From assembly GCA_022710665.1 (NCBI GenBank), contig JAKLGN010000094.1, forward strand, positions 1 through 5,363: a stretch of DNA of 5,363 bases, given 5' to 3'. This stretch comes from Methanoregula sp. GTDB taxonomy: Archaea > Halobacteriota > Methanomicrobia > Methanomicrobiales > Methanospirillaceae. A program made the position numbers and the translations under genes. Under the pieces are notes generated by a model, which ran no database searches, was not told where the DNA came from, and was given only the letters and a program-made list of their open reading frames with translations. Every line of letters starts with the position of its first letter. The stretch's first letter is position 1. Positions 4,514 to 5,363 of this stretch are shown here, piece after piece.

Positions 4514-4960
4514 TTACAGGTCAGCCAGTGCCACTTCCCGGGTCCCCTCTATGTAATATACCGGGACCGTGACGCCGGGCTGCAGCATCGGGAGGAAGGA
4601 GTACGGCACGATGTATTCGACCGTAGTTGTGAACCGGGCATCATAGGGGGGCTGGACATCGAGCGTGATCTTCAGCCGCGGCTGGTTGTTGACAAAAAGC
4701 CCGGTATCCGAGAGGCTCACAATGGTCGCCTTCGCCGCGATCCCGTTCTTCTTGATCTTCTCCTTTTCAAGCGACCCGACAAAAAAGGAGCCGATCAGAA
4801 GGACCGCAAACACTATGCACAGGCCAAAAAAGGCAAACAGCGCCTCCACCGGGGGCTCCTCAACCCCCTTCACTCCCAGGTATATGAGAACCCCAAGCGG
4901 GAGCCACATCAGGATAAAAATAATCCATGCGAGGCGCCATAACCGCTTGTCCCAGACCAC
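4514..4960 (-). CDS. Membrane protein with two N-terminal helices and a beta-rich domain (paralogue B)
   Basis: This 148-residue protein of unknown function is a tandem duplicate of the gene 117 nt downstream. Hydrophobic helices lie at about 9-29 and 40-62, joined by the loop KGVEEPPVE. A basic linker (EKEKIKKNG, 65-73) precedes the soluble domain, which has AKATIVSLSDTGLFVNNQP (77-95), LKITLDVQPPYDARF (96-110), SFLPMLQPG (121-129) and EVAL near the end. Strand-rich domains of this pattern recur in uncharacterised bacterial and archaeal proteins, often next to membrane helices; no enzyme active site is visible. The basic linker after helix 2 suggests by the positive-inside rule that both termini and the domain face the cytoplasm. 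The start is a GTG at 4960, supported by AGGTGGTGA (4972-4964), an 8-of-9 match to the consensus, 3 nt upstream. A TATA box lies at 5020-5013. The gene is divergent from the zinc-ribbon gene. Confidence 0.87.
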   Translation of the reverse strand: MVWDKRLWRLAWIIFILMWLPLGVLIYLGVKGVEEPPVEALFAFFGLCIVFAVLLIGSFFVGSLEKEKIKKNGIAAKATIVSLSDTGLFVNNQPRLKITLDVQPPYDARFTTTVEYIVPYSFLPMLQPGVTVPVYYIEGTREVALADL

Positions 4961-4963
4961 AGC

Positions 4964-4972
4964 TCACCACCT
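4964..4972 (-). promoter_or_regulatory. Ribosome binding site of membrane paralogue B
   Basis: AGGTGGTGA matches AGGAGGTGA at eight of nine bases and ends 3 nt before the GTG at 4960, supporting that unusual start codon. Confidence 0.65.
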
Positions 4973-5012
4973 ATTCCGCACGGTACCGGTATCAGCCGGC
5001 TCCCTCATCACG

Positions 5013-5020
5013 GATATATG
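5013..5020 (-). promoter_or_regulatory. TATA box of membrane paralogue B
   Basis: The minus strand reads CATATATC, predicting a transcription start near 4991 and a leader of about 30 nt carrying the strong ribosome binding site. Confidence 0.55.
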
Positions 5021-5142
5021 CATGTTTTCTTCCGGAACAATGAAACCAGCGGTTCTCTGCTCCATCGGACCGTTGCAGGAAGAATGGTTCCGGAATGGGA
5101 CGGAGATACCAAAAAACCAGGAATGCCGGGGTTCCCACATAC

Positions 5143-5150
5143 CTTAATAC
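5143..5150 (+). promoter_or_regulatory. TATA-like box of the zinc-ribbon gene
   Basis: CTTAATAC is centred about 33 nt before the ATG at 5180, predicting a leader of only about 8 nt. No Shine-Dalgarno site is present, in keeping with a nearly leaderless transcript. The rest of the 4961-5179 gap holds no gene that I can support. Confidence 0.45.
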
Positions 5151-5179
5151 CCCGGCCGCCCACCCTGCACATACAGTCT

Positions 5180-5363
5180 ATGGCGAATTTTCCCTGCCGG
5201 CAGTGCGGTGCTGCCATCAATGCTCCTGCCTGGCGTTTCTGCCCGTACTGTGGCGGGCCGCTCACCGGACCCTTCGGGCAGGGCAGGACAACAGCACCGC
5301 CACCGTCTCCCCGCAGGCGCACTGCGTTCTCTCTCCGGTTCGCGGGGCTCCTGCTTCTCCTCA
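5180..5363 (+). CDS. Partial zinc-ribbon protein with a membrane segment beginning at the right edge
   Basis: The frame opens at ATG 5180 and stays open to the window's end, giving 61 residues plus one base. Residues 1-25 are a zinc ribbon of the small archaeal and bacterial type: C6-x2-C9 (PCRQCGA) and C21-x2-C24 (CPYCGG) would bind one zinc ion. A flexible segment rich in Gly, Pro, Thr and Arg (26-48, including PPPSPRRR) follows. From about residue 53 the sequence turns hydrophobic (LRFAGLLLLL), probably entering a membrane helix. N-terminal zinc ribbons joined to a membrane helix are common in archaeal membrane proteins of unknown role. The ribbon would face the cytoplasm and could mediate protein contacts. 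It is divergent from membrane paralogue B, 219 nt away. The truncation prevents any statement about the C-terminal domain. Confidence 0.8.
   Translation, partial: MANFPCRQCGAAINAPAWRFCPYCGGPLTGPFGQGRTTAPPPSPRRRTAFSLRFAGLLLLL

Overview
The window looks like chromosomal DNA of a methanogenic euryarchaeon, most likely of the order Methanomicrobiales. This assignment is inference. It rests on archaeal TATA boxes about 26 nt before likely transcription starts, two genes that look leaderless or nearly so, Shine-Dalgarno sites complementary to the archaeal 16S tail, a flavoprotein with the compact cysteine motif of methanogen iron-sulfur flavoproteins, and small Cys-rich exported proteins of a style common in that order. 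The DNA is GC-rich. I see no CRISPR array, insertion sequence, tRNA or rRNA.

Left part (1-1377, minus strand): a truncated leaderless gene with a CxxC motif runs off the left edge. Upstream of it lies a structured 202-nt gap. Then come two tandem paralogous genes (286-819 and 931-1377) for small exported proteins. Each has a signal peptide, a six-cysteine domain with identical spacing, an Ala/Thr/Val/Pro-rich linker and a C-terminal hydrophobic anchor ending in basic residues. The upstream copy has a good TATA box and a leader hairpin just before its ribosome binding site.

Middle part (1557-3875, plus strand): an iron-sulfur flavoprotein with an unusual N-terminal extension is followed after 31 nt by endonuclease IV (nfo), which has all nine metal ligands. 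The two could form a two-gene transcript. Next is a 145-residue cytoplasmic protein of unknown function, visibly richer in A/T than its neighbours, with its own TATA box.

Right part (3944-5363): two paralogous minus-strand membrane proteins align without gaps over 148 residues, at about 49% identity by hand count. Each has two membrane helices followed by a beta-rich domain, and each has its own promoter. A divergent plus-strand gene for a zinc-ribbon protein with a starting membrane segment is cut off by the right edge.

No gap exceeds 300 nt. The window mostly encodes small exported or membrane proteins of unknown function around a DNA repair and redox gene pair. I find no convincing new multi-gene system. 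The six-cysteine exported pair and the extended flavoprotein are the parts most worth following up.
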